From Scytonema hofmannii PCC 7110 (lineage in GTDB: Bacteria; Cyanobacteriota; Cyanobacteriia; Cyanobacteriales; Nostocaceae): a stretch of DNA of 64,000 bases. The DNA lies in assembly GCF_000346485.2 (NCBI RefSeq), contig NZ_KQ976354.1, forward strand, positions 6,351,266 through 6,415,265, written 5' to 3'. Under the pieces are notes generated by a model, which was given only the letters and a program-made list of their open reading frames with translations, made no database searches and had not been told where the DNA came from. Below are positions 1-9,767 of this stretch, piece by piece. Position 1 is the first letter of the stretch. Each line of letters opens with the position of its first letter. The position numbers were made by a program, and so were the translations under genes.

Positions 1-48
1 CCCCTCCCCCTCTCTCCCACTCTCCCCCTCCTACTCCCCCTATCCGCC
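1..48 (+). repeat. CT-rich heptamer-like repeat read in frame within the PKS
   Basis: Runs of CCCCCTCTCCC/CCCTACTCC type translate in the PKS frame as a Pro/Leu/Ser-rich string just before the conserved linker that follows a KS domain. The same repeat class occurs in frame at 12960-13004 and between genes at 14605-14627 and 62507-62535. Confidence 0.75.
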
Positions 49-3000
49 CATAGCCCGGAAGCTGTCAAATCTCTAGCGCAAGCCTATCAGAACTTTTTGG
101 GTTCTCAAGAATTTGATGTTGCTGCATTGCAAGATATTTGTTACACAGCTAGTGTTCGGCGCACTCACCACGAACACCGTTTAGCGGTTGTTGTTAACTC
201 TCCGGCACAAGTCAAGGAAAGTTTACAAAACTTTGTACAAGGCAATGCAGATGTTAACGTATCTTTTGGTCGCAAAAATCGCCGTCGTCGCCCAAAGGTA
301 GCTTTCGTTTTTTCCGGTCAAGGTCCTCAGTGGTGGGCTATGGGACGGGAGTTACTAGAACAGGAACCCGTGTTTCGCTCGGCTATGGAGCAGTGCGATG
401 AACTCATCAAATCTCATACGGGTTGGTCTGTGTTGGAAGAATTGACCAAGGACGATGCTTCCCAATCTCGCTTGCAAGAAACAGAGTTTGCTCAACCAGC
501 TATTTTTGCACTACAAGTAGCACTTGCTCAAGTGTGGCGTTCTTGGGGTATTGACCCAGATGCGGTTGTGGGTCACAGTTTGGGAGAAGTAGCAGCAGCT
601 CGCATCTCTGGTGCTCTGACTTTAGAAGAGGCGGTGTACTTGATTTGTCACCGGGGACGCTTGATGCAACAAGCAACTGGTCATGGTAAGATGGCTGCGA
701 TTGAACTGTCGGCAAAAGAGACAGAGCGTTTGTTGTCTGGATATGAAGACCGTCTCACGATCGCAGCGATAAACAGTCCCACTTCTACAGTAATCTCAGG
801 AGAACCATTCGCTGTAGAATCAGTCCTCAAGTTACTCCAGCAAGAACAACCAGAAGTTTTCTGCAAACTGCTACCTGTAAATTATGCATTTCACAGCCCG
901 CAGATGGCTCACTTTGCTGTAGAACTGGTACAACATCTGCACCAACTTCAGCCACACTCAGGAACGATTCCTTTCTTCTCTACTGTCACGGGTCAGATGA
1001 GTCACAGTGTAGATTTAGATGCGACTTACTGGGGTCGAAATTTAGAGCAATCCGTCCGTTTTGCAGACGCAATTGAGGAATTGGCAAACGCAGGTCAAAC
1101 CATCTTTATAGAAGTTAGCCCGCACCCAGTGCTTTCAGGTTATATTTCCCAGTGCCTCAATCATCTTAATAAAGAAGGTACAGTTTTGCCCTCTCTGCGG
1201 CGCGGTCAGCCGGAACGCACTACATTACTCAGTTCTTTAGGAAACATTTACACTCAGGGATATCCAGTAAACTGGCAGTTGCTGTATCCATCTGCCAACT
1301 CAGTTGTTAGCTTACCTTCCTACCCTTGGCAACGTCAAAGATATTGGTTTGAACGGAAACATCAGAAGCCAGTTTTGCCAACTAGGGATACATCGTTACA
1401 TCCCTTACTCGGTCAACGCCTGCGATCGCCACTCAAGGAAACTTTATTCGAGTCTGAGTTGAGCGTCGATTTGCAACCTTTCCTGGTCGGTCATCAAATT
1501 TATGGTATGGTAGTTCTTCCAGGAGCGGGCTATTTAGAAATAGCTTTAGCTGGAGCAGCTGCGGTTGGATTAGAACCGTGTTGCTTGCAAGCGGTATCCA
1601 TTCAAGAACCACTCATCTTGCCAGAAAATAGCAGTCGCGTTGTACAGTTAATCCTAACACCCTTAGGTGATGGGCAAACTTCTTTCCGGATAGTGAGCGT
1701 TGAAGGCGATCGCGCAGATGATGCCAATAATTGGGTACAGCATACTGCGGGAAAAGTCAATGTTGGGCAATCAAATCCAGTGCAAACATCCGTTTCTTTA
1801 AAAGACCTCCAAGCACGTATTCAAGAACAGGTATCAATTATAACCTACTATCAACAGTTGCAAGAGCGAGGACTGGAGTATGGATCGAGCTTTCAGGGAA
1901 TTGAACAACTCTGGCGGTATGATGGAGAGGTTCTGGGGCGAATTCGACTTCCTGAAGCACTAGTATCAGAAGCAACAGCCTATCATCTGCACCCAGTGTT
2001 AATGGATTCTGGTTTCCAGCTTTTGTTTGCAGCTTTGGCTAGTGAAAGCGAAGACGATACTTATCTACCTGTAGGTTTGGACAATTTGCGGCTCTATCGT
2101 CGCGCTGATACTCAATTGTGGATTCACGGTCAGATACGACGCAAAGATAACTTAAACCAAGAAGCTCTCACAGGCGATTTGCGGTTGTTTGATGATGCGG
2201 GAAAAATTGTAGCAGAGATTGAGGGTTTCCACGTCAAGCGTGCAAAACGCGAGATGCTTTTGCAATTTGCTCAAAAGAACCAAAACCTGAATCATTGGCT
2301 TTACGAAGTAGAATGGCGATCGCAAGCGCGTGAGACCAACTTGCAGCACCAAGTAAATTCAGGTAGCTGGTTGCTATTTGCTGACAGAGAAGGGATAGCA
2401 GCAGAGGTCGCAAAACTCCTGAAGAACCAAGGCGACAATTGTTTCATGGTCTTTCCCGGTGAAGCCTATGAGGTTTCAGAAGAAGGACATTACAAAATAA
2501 ATCCAGAATCTACACAAGATTTTCAGAAACTGTTCAACGAGGTCTTGAAGATAAATAAAACCCCGTTACGTGGAGTAGCTCACTTATGGGGGTTGGATAG
2601 TTCTTCAGAAGAAGCGATGACAGTAGATTCTCTCAAAGTTGCTCAAACCTTAGGCTCTCAAAGCGTACTGCATCTAGTACAGGAGCTAGCCAAAGTTGAT
2701 GAATCAGTGTCTCCTCGGCTTTGGTTAGTCACAAGAGGGACTCAACCAGTCGAATCGCAAACAACTTCAGAGGGAGTAGCTCACTCTACCCTGTGGGGAC
2801 TTGGTCGCGTTATCTCCCTAGAACACCCTGAGATTTGGGGAGGAATGGTAGATTTGGAAACTGGTACCTCTGAAGGCGCAGCTTCGTTGCTGTTTGCAGA
2901 AATTTCACAGCCCAATAAAGAAGACCATATAGTTTTTCGAGGCGAGCAGCGTTATGTCGCCCGTCTCGTTCCAAGTAGCCATACCAAGAAAGCAGCAGAA

Positions 3001-4236
3001 CCATTGTCTTTGCGTAAAGACGCTACTTACCTCATTACTGGTGGTTTAGGTAGTCTCGGACTTCAACTAGCTGGGTGGATGGTACAGCAAGGCGCACGGT
3101 ACTTAGTACTGGTAGGACGCAGTGGTGCTTCAGAAACTACCCGCGAGGTTTTGAAAGAGTTAGAACGTTCGGGTGTCAAAGTTTTGGTTGCAAAGGGAGA
3201 TGTCTCTCAACAGAAAGATGTTGCGAGAATCCTTGGAGAAATCAGTGAATCAATGCCAGTACTGCGAGGAGTTATTCACGCAGCTGGTATCCTTGATGAT
3301 GGTGTGCTGCTCCAACAAGAGTGGGAACGCTTCAACAAGGTGATGGCTCCGAAGGTTGAAGGCGCTTGGAACCTACACCTTCTGACACAAAACTTGTCTT
3401 TAGACTACTTTGTGATGTTCTCGTCAGTCGCCTCATTGCTCGGCTCACCAGGACAAGGAAATTATGCAGCAGCCAATGCCTTTTTGGATGCACTTGCTCA
3501 TTATCGCCGAGCGCAGGGGCTACCAGGGTTGAGTATTAATTGGAGCTTTTGGGCAAATATGGGGATGGCGGCTGGCTTAGATGGTATAAATCAAAACCGT
3601 TTAGCTGCAATGGGGATGGAGACGATTGCACCAACGCAAGGATTACAAGTGCTGGAGCAGTTACTCCAAGAATCTTCTACTCAAGTTGGGGTGATACCTG
3701 TTAACTGGATGCAGTTCATGCAACAATTTACACTTGATACTGCTCCACCACTTCTCACCGAGTTCACTCGCGGGCTAGTACAGGTAAATACCGAGCAACT
3801 TACAGTCCCAAAACTTGAGTTTTTGCTGAAATTAAAGCAAGTTCTCGCTCGCGATCGCCAAGAGCTTTTACTTGCTCACATTCAAGACCAAGTGACTAAG
3901 GTTTTAGGTTTGACTTCATCCCATCGCATAGAGGCTCATCAAGGTTTCTTTGACCTTGGTATGGATTCTCTGACTTCTATGGAGTTAAGGAATCGTCTTC
4001 AAGCTTCTTTGGGTCACGCTCTTTCTTCTACTTTAATTTTTGATTATCCGACTCTTAATGCTCTTGCTACGTATCTTGCTGGTGAGATGTTTTCTGAGGA
4101 ATCTCATGAGGAGGATTTACAAGTTGTTTTGGAGAAGAATCATCAGCAAGCTATGAGTGTAGCGGAAATTGAACAGCTTTCAGAGGAAGATGCAGAGGCT
4201 TTACTGCTCAAGGAGCTGGAAAGTATTAAGTTTTAA
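1..4236 (+). CDS. Type I polyketide synthase, AT-DH-KR-ACP (5' end outside window)
   Basis: This is a modular PKS protein whose reading frame is open from base 1, so the KS domain lies upstream and the apparent TTG start at 97 is not real. Counting residues from 97, I see an acyltransferase with FSGQG and GHSLGE (Ser161) and a YAFHSP motif typical of malonyl-CoA selection. A dehydratase follows with HxxxGxxxxP (His466) and DxxxQ (Asp637). The ketoreductase has GGLGSLG (Gly982), an LDD motif predicting a B-type (D) alcohol, and Tyr1123. The carrier has GMDSL (Ser1291). No ER is visible, so the module should leave an alpha,beta-double bond. The acidic C-terminal tail resembles the tails of the next protein and may be a docking segment. 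The first 48 bases are an in-frame CT-rich repeat. Confidence 0.93.
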   Translation, partial: PLPLSPTLPLLLPLSAHSPEAVKSLAQAYQNFLGSQEFDVAALQDICYTASVRRTHHEHRLAVVVNSPAQVKESLQNFVQGNADVNVSFGRKNRRRRPKVAFVFSGQGPQWWAMGRELLEQEPVFRSAMEQCDELIKSHTGWSVLEELTKDDASQSRLQETEFAQPAIFALQVALAQVWRSWGIDPDAVVGHSLGEVAAARISGALTLEEAVYLICHRGRLMQQATGHGKMAAIELSAKETERLLSGYEDRLTIAAINSPTSTVISGEPFAVESVLKLLQQEQPEVFCKLLPVNYAFHSPQMAHFAVELVQHLHQLQPHSGTIPFFSTVTGQMSHSVDLDATYWGRNLEQSVRFADAIEELANAGQTIFIEVSPHPVLSGYISQCLNHLNKEGTVLPSLRRGQPERTTLLSSLGNIYTQGYPVNWQLLYPSANSVVSLPSYPWQRQRYWFERKHQKPVLPTRDTSLHPLLGQRLRSPLKETLFESELSVDLQPFLVGHQIYGMVVLPGAGYLEIALAGAAAVGLEPCCLQAVSIQEPLILPENSSRVVQLILTPLGDGQTSFRIVSVEGDRADDANNWVQHTAGKVNVGQSNPVQTSVSLKDLQARIQEQVSIITYYQQLQERGLEYGSSFQGIEQLWRYDGEVLGRIRLPEALVSEATAYHLHPVLMDSGFQLLFAALASESEDDTYLPVGLDNLRLYRRADTQLWIHGQIRRKDNLNQEALTGDLRLFDDAGKIVAEIEGFHVKRAKREMLLQFAQKNQNLNHWLYEVEWRSQARETNLQHQVNSGSWLLFADREGIAAEVAKLLKNQGDNCFMVFPGEAYEVSEEGHYKINPESTQDFQKLFNEVLKINKTPLRGVAHLWGLDSSSEEAMTVDSLKVAQTLGSQSVLHLVQELAKVDESVSPRLWLVTRGTQPVESQTTSEGVAHSTLWGLGRVISLEHPEIWGGMVDLETGTSEGAASLLFAEISQPNKEDHIVFRGEQRYVARLVPSSHTKKAAEPLSLRKDATYLITGGLGSLGLQLAGWMVQQGARYLVLVGRSGASETTREVLKELERSGVKVLVAKGDVSQQKDVARILGEISESMPVLRGVIHAAGILDDGVLLQQEWERFNKVMAPKVEGAWNLHLLTQNLSLDYFVMFSSVASLLGSPGQGNYAAANAFLDALAHYRRAQGLPGLSINWSFWANMGMAAGLDGINQNRLAAMGMETIAPTQGLQVLEQLLQESSTQVGVIPVNWMQFMQQFTLDTAPPLLTEFTRGLVQVNTEQLTVPKLEFLLKLKQVLARDRQELLLAHIQDQVTKVLGLTSSHRIEAHQGFFDLGMDSLTSMELRNRLQASLGHALSSTLIFDYPTLNALATYLAGEMFSEESHEEDLQVVLEKNHQQAMSVAEIEQLSEEDAEALLLKELESIKF

Positions 4237-4262
4237 GAGCTTTCTTTCCTGAAGACTACTTA

Positions 4263-4376
4263 TTTAATTGAACCGCAAAGACGCAAGGAGAGCGAAGAAA
4301 GAGAAAGGTTAAGGAATCTTTGAAATTCTTCTCCTCTTCCTCTGCGCCCTCTGCGCCTCTGCGGTTTTTTTATTTA
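4263..4376. repeat. Inverted pair of 'CGCAAAGACGC' dispersed repeats
   Basis: AACCGCAAAGACGC at the left and CTGCGCCTCTGCGGTT at the right face each other and can form a long imperfect hairpin 27 bp after the PKS stop. The same repeat class recurs at 9597-9683, 14707-14748, 34258-34440 and 48115-48255. It may act as a terminator or mRNA-stabilising hairpin. Confidence 0.7.
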
Positions 4377-4439
4377 TCGCAACACTACCTATCCCAATAC
4401 TACAAGGGCTCTCGAATTTTTGTGGGTTGCGATCGCCCT

Positions 4440-4551
4440 GGAGAAACTTAACAAATGCTTGTAAATGTTGGGTTTCGTTCCTCAACCCAACCTACCTACC
4501 TTAACAAATGCTTGTAAATGTTGGGTTTCGTTCCTCAACCCAACCTACTTT
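4440..4551. repeat. Two tandem copies of a GTTGGGTTTCGTTCC...AACCCAAC hairpin repeat
   Basis: A unit with ACAAATGCTTGTAAATG followed by TTGGGTTTCGTTCCTCAACCCAA is present twice in direct tandem. TTGGGTT and AACCCAA form the stem of a small hairpin. A third copy lies at 9708-9740, before the next PKS gene. No gene is visible in 4237-4590; the space holds only these repeats. Confidence 0.75.
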
Positions 4552-4590
4552 ATGCTTTCTTCGGTTAAATTGTAATATCAGGAATTAAAT

Positions 4591-7500
4591 ATGACTTTAT
4601 CTCCTACGAAACGTGCGCTTTTAGCATTAAAAGAAATGCAAGCCAAGCTCGAAGCAAATGAGCAAGCTAAGACAGAGCCGATCGCTATTATTGGAATGAG
4701 CTGTCGATTCCCAGGAGCAAACGATCCAGAAGCATATTGGCAAATGCTGCGTAACGGGGTGGATGCAATGACAGAAGTTCCATCAGATAGATGGGACATT
4801 AATACCTACTATGACCCCAATCCGGATGCTCCTGAGAAAATGTATGTCCGGAAAGCTGGGTTTCTAGATCGTGTAGACCAGTTCGATCCTCAGTTTTTTG
4901 GAATTTCCCCTCGGGAAGCTGTCAATATGGACCCCCAGCAACGGTTGCTGTTAGAAGTTAGCTGGGAAGCCCTTGAAAATGCAGGTATCGCACCTGACAA
5001 GATACTGGGTAGCCAAACTGGTGTTTTTGTTGGAATTATGAATTTGGATTATTTTCAGTTGGCGAGCACTCCAAATCGCGTTGATGCTCATACTGCTACG
5101 GGTAATGCTTTTAGCGTGACTTCTGGTCGATTGTCTTATAACTTGGGTCTACAGGGACCAAGTATGGCGATCGATACAGCTTGCTCGTCTTCTTTAGTTT
5201 CTGTCCACACTGCTTGTCAAAGCTTACGCAGCAAAGAGTGCAATTTGGCTCTCGCTGCTGGTGTGAACCTGATTATAACACCAACGGTGATGATTAATGA
5301 GTGTCGGGCTAAGATGCTAGCCCCTGATGGTCACTGCAAAACCTTTGATGCTTCTGCTGATGGCTACGCACGGGGAGAGGGATGTGGTATCTTGGTTCTC
5401 AAGCGTCTTAGTGATGCAATTGCTGACGGTGACAACATTTTAGCTCTGATTCGGGGTTCGGCTGTCAATCAGGACGGTCGCAGTGGGGGTCTTACAGTTC
5501 CCAATGGTCCAGCCCAGCAAGCTGTTATCCGCTCGGCTCTTGCTAATGCAGGAGTAGAGCCAGGACAGGTGAGCTATGTGGAAGCCCACGGTACGGGGAC
5601 ATCTCTGGGAGACCCGATTGAATTACGAGCTTTAGGAGCAGTTCTGGGAAAGGGGCGATCGCAAGACCAACCCCTACAGGTTGGTTCGGTGAAGACCAAC
5701 ATGGGACATTTGGAAGCCGCAGCTGGGGTTGCGGGTTTAATTAAGCTGGTGCTAGCACTGCAACATAAAGAAATACCTCCCCATCTGCACTTGAAAAATC
5801 CGAATCCTCATATTCCTTGGGGAGAACTTCCTATCAAAATTACTACAGAACTTACCCCTTGGACTCCTATTAATGGTAAGCGGATTGCGGGACTTAGTTC
5901 CTTTGGCTTTAGTGGAACCAATGCTCACATAGTTGTTGAGGAAGCTCCCTCTAGGGAGATGGGGAGAAAAGATGACTCCATCTCGGAAGAGCGTTCCTTG
6001 CATCTACTCAGCCTTTCGGCGAAAAGTGAAGAAGCATTAAAGCAGCTTGCAAACCGTTTTTCCGCAGCATTTAAAGCTAATCCTAACCTTAACTTTGCTG
6101 ATGTCTGCTTTACTTCTAACACTGGTCGCTCTGTCTTTGACCACAAACTGGCACTGGTAGCTGAAAATACAATTCAGGCATGCGAGCAACTTACAGACTT
6201 TAGCGCTGGGAAAGAAGCATCCGGGGTATTTGCAGGGTTACCTCAAGAAACTCGTAGACCAAAAGTAGCATTCTTGTTTACCGGACAAGGTTCTCAGTAC
6301 GTAGGGATGGGACGCCAGCTTTACGAACAAGCGCCTACTTTCCGCCAAGCCCTCGATCGCTGCGATGCGATCCTGCGTCCTTATTTACAACAACCCTTAT
6401 TGTCTGTACTCTATCCAAAGGACGGATCTAACTCCCCCATTGACCAGACTGCTTACACCCAACCTGCTCTGTTTGCCCTAGAATATGCTTTGTATGAATT
6501 ATGGCGCTCTTGGGGTATTACTCCAAATGTCGTTATGGGTCACAGCGTTGGTGAATACGTAGCAGCTTGCGTTGCAGGGGTATTCAGTTTGGAAGACGGT
6601 CTAAAACTCATAGCAGAGCGATCGCGTCTGATGCAAGCTCTACCACCTGGTGGCGAAATGGCTGCAGTGCTTGCAGATGAAGCAACTGTGCGGACGGCAA
6701 TTTCTCCCTACGGACAAAAAGTTGCCATCGCAGCCATCAATGGACCGCAAAACGTCGTTATTTCTGGTGAAGGAGAGAGCGTACAAGCTGCGATCGCTGA
6801 ACTACAAGCGAAAGGAATTGAGTCCCGACGCTTGAGCGTATCCCACGCGTTTCACTCACCCTTGATGGAACCAATGTTAGATGCTTTTGAAAAGCAAGCA
6901 GTAACGGTTACCTATAGCGAACCCAAGATCGACTTGATTTCCAATCTCACAGGTCAACTAGTACGCGGAGTCGAAGTGAGTCAAGCCAGTTACTGGCGGC
7001 GTCACGTGAGGGAAGCGGTGCGATTTGCTGATGGAATGAAGACTTTGCAAGCACAGGCGATCGACATCTTTGTAGAAATCGGACCGCATACAGTTTTGAG
7101 CGGGATGGGGCGACAGTGTTTGCCAGAAGGATCTGAAGTATGGTTACCTTCCTTACGCCGAGGACAGAATGATTGGCAACAACTTCTCCAAAGTTTGGGA
7201 ACCTTGTATGCAAACGGCTTGAATGTGGACTGGTCGGGCTTTGACCGGGATTACCAGCGTGCAAAAGTTTCCTTACCAACCTATCCCTTCCAAGGTCAGC
7301 GGTACTGGGTTAAAGTGGATTCACCTAAACAACAGTCTTCTATCATATCTCTCGAAAAACCAGAATCTCAATCCATTCACAATTTTTTACAATCTAACGA
7401 TACAAAAGAACTGACTCGCACGTTAGAACTCGTTGAACAACTTCCTACAGAGCAAGTCGTATCATTACTGGAAAATCTGCGTTTAGCAAGCCTGTCCGAA

Positions 7501-9585
7501 CGTATTACCAAACTATCGCCAGAAAGACACGAGCTACTGACACAGTTGCTCCAGCAAGATCGACAGCAACAGACTTTAGCGAAAGGTCGTAATTCATTAT
7601 ACCAAATTCAATGGCAACCCCAAAACCGTAAAGCTTTACCCCAGCAAATTCAAACAACGCAACGTGGTAAGTGGGTGATCTTTAGCGATCGCACAGGAGT
7701 AGGACAAGCATTAGCAGAACTTCTGCAAGAGCTTGGCGAGAAATGTTTGATGATTTACCCAGGCGAAGCTTACGAAACTTTAGAAGACGGACATCGAAAA
7801 ATCAACCCTGAAAACCTGAGTGACTTTCAAAGGCTATTCCAAGAACTTACCGCAACCAATGGACTGCCATTTCGTGGAATCGTGCATCTGTGGAGTTTAG
7901 AAACACGTTCTCACCAAATCACACCATCCTCCCTAGAAGTTGCTCAAGTCTTAGGCAGTGGTAGCGTGCTGCATCTAGTTCAAGCGTTACTCAATTTTAC
8001 CAATTCCATCTCACCCAAATTGTGGTTAGCAACCTGCGGAACCCAAGCAGTGGAAGCAAAACCCGTTCCCCTTGCAGTCGCTAATGCACCTTTGTGGGGT
8101 TTAGGTCGGGTCATTGCGTTAGAACACTCAGAAATTTGGGGAGGGCTAGTCGATTTAGACCCCAATACCTCAGGAAAAGAAGGAACCACATCACAAGCTA
8201 AGTCCTTACTTGCAGAAATTTGGCAACCAGATGACGAAGACCAAATAGCTATTCGTGGCAAACAACGCTATGTTCCTCGTTTAGTACGTAGCAGCAATCT
8301 TAAACCACAACCTCTGCATTTGCAAGCGAATGCAACTTACCTAATTACTGGTGGCTTAGGTAGTTTAGGGCTTCAAACTGCTCAGTGGATGGTAGAGCAA
8401 GGTGCGCGAAACCTGGTATTGCTAGGGCGCAAAGGACTTCCCGATCGCAACCAATGGTCTACCATACCACATGAGACTGACACTTGGGAACGGGTTAAGG
8501 CAATTCAATCCTTAGAAGACATGGGAGCCAAGATTATCGTAGCTCAAGCTGATGTCAGTAACTCAGAGCAGATGACAGCAGTCTTTGAGCAGTTGCGAGA
8601 TCCTCAAATTCCCCTCAAAGGAATCGTCCATGCAGCCGGAGTTACAGATTACAAAGTGTTACAAGATATTGACTTTAGCACACTTCAATATACACTAAAA
8701 TCTAAAGTAGTAGGTACATGGCTCCTGCATCATCTCAGCCAAGAGATGAACCTAGACTTTTTCGTTTGCTTCTCCTCAATTGCCTCAGTATGGGGGTCTA
8801 GAGGACAAGCCCACTACGCTGCAGGTAATCACTTCCTCGATGCGATCGCCCATCATCGCCTAGCTTTAGGACTACCAGCGTTAAGCATCAACTGGGGACC
8901 TTGGACTGGTGGCGGGATGGCGTCTGCTGAAACCCAGACATTATTAAAACGCATGGGAGTCGAAGCATGGCTACCAGAAGATGGAATTGCAGTACTAGCA
9001 GAAGTTTTGGGTACAAACATTGCTCAAATAACAGCAGCCCAAATTGAGTGGAGTGTCTTTAAACCGATTTACGAAGTTAAGGGACAGAAACCACTACTCG
9101 AACTCATTAACAAACAGCCTCAGGAGAAAATTGAATCTCCTCAAGCAAAACGCCCAGAAGTCATACAACAGTTAGAAGATCTTCCCGCAAACAAACGTTA
9201 TAGTTTCCTAGTTTCACATCTTCAAACAACAGTCGCTAAGGTACTGGGATTAGAACAATCTCAACTACCACAAATAAGACAAGGATTTGTCGAACTAGGA
9301 ATGGATTCGTTAATGGCTGTTGAATTGAAGACACGACTCGAAACTAGCTTGGGACAGACCTTAAGTTCGACATTGGCTTTTAACTATCCCAATATAGAGA
9401 CTCTTGCTCAATACTTAGCTACTGAAGTTCTAGCTCTAGAACAAGCAGTAGAAACTGTTTCTAACTTGCCAAAAGATAGCCAGGAAGCAACTCGATTGTC
9501 AGCAGATCTAGAACAACTTTCTTCTTCCGAATTAGCATCATTGCTTGATGAAGAATTAAATAGTTGGTCAATGGTTAATGGCTAA
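4591..9585 (+). CDS. Type I polyketide synthase, KS-AT-KR-ACP
   Basis: A complete 1664-residue PKS module. KS: catalytic Cys198 in DTACSSSL, His333 in EAHGTGTS and His373 in NMGHLEAA. AT: FTGQGSQ, GHSVGE with Ser652, and HAFHSP, which points to malonyl-CoA. A helical spacer separates the AT from the ketoreductase, which has GGLGSLG (Gly1254) and Tyr1409 but HAAGVTD instead of an LDD motif, so its stereochemistry differs from the previous module. The carrier has GMDSL (Ser1573). No DH or ER is seen, so a beta-hydroxyl should remain. The N-terminal helix before TEPIAIIG and the acidic C-terminal tail look like docking elements. The ATG is 354 bp after the previous stop and the same operon is likely. 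Confidence 0.95.
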   Translation: MTLSPTKRALLALKEMQAKLEANEQAKTEPIAIIGMSCRFPGANDPEAYWQMLRNGVDAMTEVPSDRWDINTYYDPNPDAPEKMYVRKAGFLDRVDQFDPQFFGISPREAVNMDPQQRLLLEVSWEALENAGIAPDKILGSQTGVFVGIMNLDYFQLASTPNRVDAHTATGNAFSVTSGRLSYNLGLQGPSMAIDTACSSSLVSVHTACQSLRSKECNLALAAGVNLIITPTVMINECRAKMLAPDGHCKTFDASADGYARGEGCGILVLKRLSDAIADGDNILALIRGSAVNQDGRSGGLTVPNGPAQQAVIRSALANAGVEPGQVSYVEAHGTGTSLGDPIELRALGAVLGKGRSQDQPLQVGSVKTNMGHLEAAAGVAGLIKLVLALQHKEIPPHLHLKNPNPHIPWGELPIKITTELTPWTPINGKRIAGLSSFGFSGTNAHIVVEEAPSREMGRKDDSISEERSLHLLSLSAKSEEALKQLANRFSAAFKANPNLNFADVCFTSNTGRSVFDHKLALVAENTIQACEQLTDFSAGKEASGVFAGLPQETRRPKVAFLFTGQGSQYVGMGRQLYEQAPTFRQALDRCDAILRPYLQQPLLSVLYPKDGSNSPIDQTAYTQPALFALEYALYELWRSWGITPNVVMGHSVGEYVAACVAGVFSLEDGLKLIAERSRLMQALPPGGEMAAVLADEATVRTAISPYGQKVAIAAINGPQNVVISGEGESVQAAIAELQAKGIESRRLSVSHAFHSPLMEPMLDAFEKQAVTVTYSEPKIDLISNLTGQLVRGVEVSQASYWRRHVREAVRFADGMKTLQAQAIDIFVEIGPHTVLSGMGRQCLPEGSEVWLPSLRRGQNDWQQLLQSLGTLYANGLNVDWSGFDRDYQRAKVSLPTYPFQGQRYWVKVDSPKQQSSIISLEKPESQSIHNFLQSNDTKELTRTLELVEQLPTEQVVSLLENLRLASLSERITKLSPERHELLTQLLQQDRQQQTLAKGRNSLYQIQWQPQNRKALPQQIQTTQRGKWVIFSDRTGVGQALAELLQELGEKCLMIYPGEAYETLEDGHRKINPENLSDFQRLFQELTATNGLPFRGIVHLWSLETRSHQITPSSLEVAQVLGSGSVLHLVQALLNFTNSISPKLWLATCGTQAVEAKPVPLAVANAPLWGLGRVIALEHSEIWGGLVDLDPNTSGKEGTTSQAKSLLAEIWQPDDEDQIAIRGKQRYVPRLVRSSNLKPQPLHLQANATYLITGGLGSLGLQTAQWMVEQGARNLVLLGRKGLPDRNQWSTIPHETDTWERVKAIQSLEDMGAKIIVAQADVSNSEQMTAVFEQLRDPQIPLKGIVHAAGVTDYKVLQDIDFSTLQYTLKSKVVGTWLLHHLSQEMNLDFFVCFSSIASVWGSRGQAHYAAGNHFLDAIAHHRLALGLPALSINWGPWTGGGMASAETQTLLKRMGVEAWLPEDGIAVLAEVLGTNIAQITAAQIEWSVFKPIYEVKGQKPLLELINKQPQEKIESPQAKRPEVIQQLEDLPANKRYSFLVSHLQTTVAKVLGLEQSQLPQIRQGFVELGMDSLMAVELKTRLETSLGQTLSSTLAFNYPNIETLAQYLATEVLALEQAVETVSNLPKDSQEATRLSADLEQLSSSELASLLDEELNSWSMVNG

Positions 9586-9587
9586 TT

Positions 9588-9740
9588 TTTCTTCTTCTCT
9601 TTCTTTGCGCTCTTTGCGTCTTTGCGGTTAATAAACTTAATTAAATGAACCGCAAAGACGCGAAGGACACGAAGAAAAGAGAAATTAAGAGGTCATTTAT
9701 AAAATGAAATGTTGGGTTTCGTTCCTCAACCCAACCTACT
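9588..9740. repeat. Facing copies of the CTTTGCGTCTTTGCGG repeat plus a GTTGGGTTT hairpin
   Basis: CTTTGCGTCTTTGCGGTTAA and its near-complement AACCGCAAAGACGCGAAG lie back to back around 9635, forming a hairpin with a short AT-rich loop directly after the PKS stop. The GTTGGGTTTCGTTCC unit follows at 9708-9740. The layout repeats that of the previous PKS-PKS spacer. Confidence 0.7.
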
Positions 9741-9767
9741 AACTAACAATTTTTGAAAATTCCGAAA

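Noticed and set aside
6947-7279. 110-codon - strand frame inside the second PKS gene
   Set aside because: Antisense shadow of conserved AT-domain codons; the same type of shadow appears at the same place in the third PKS gene.
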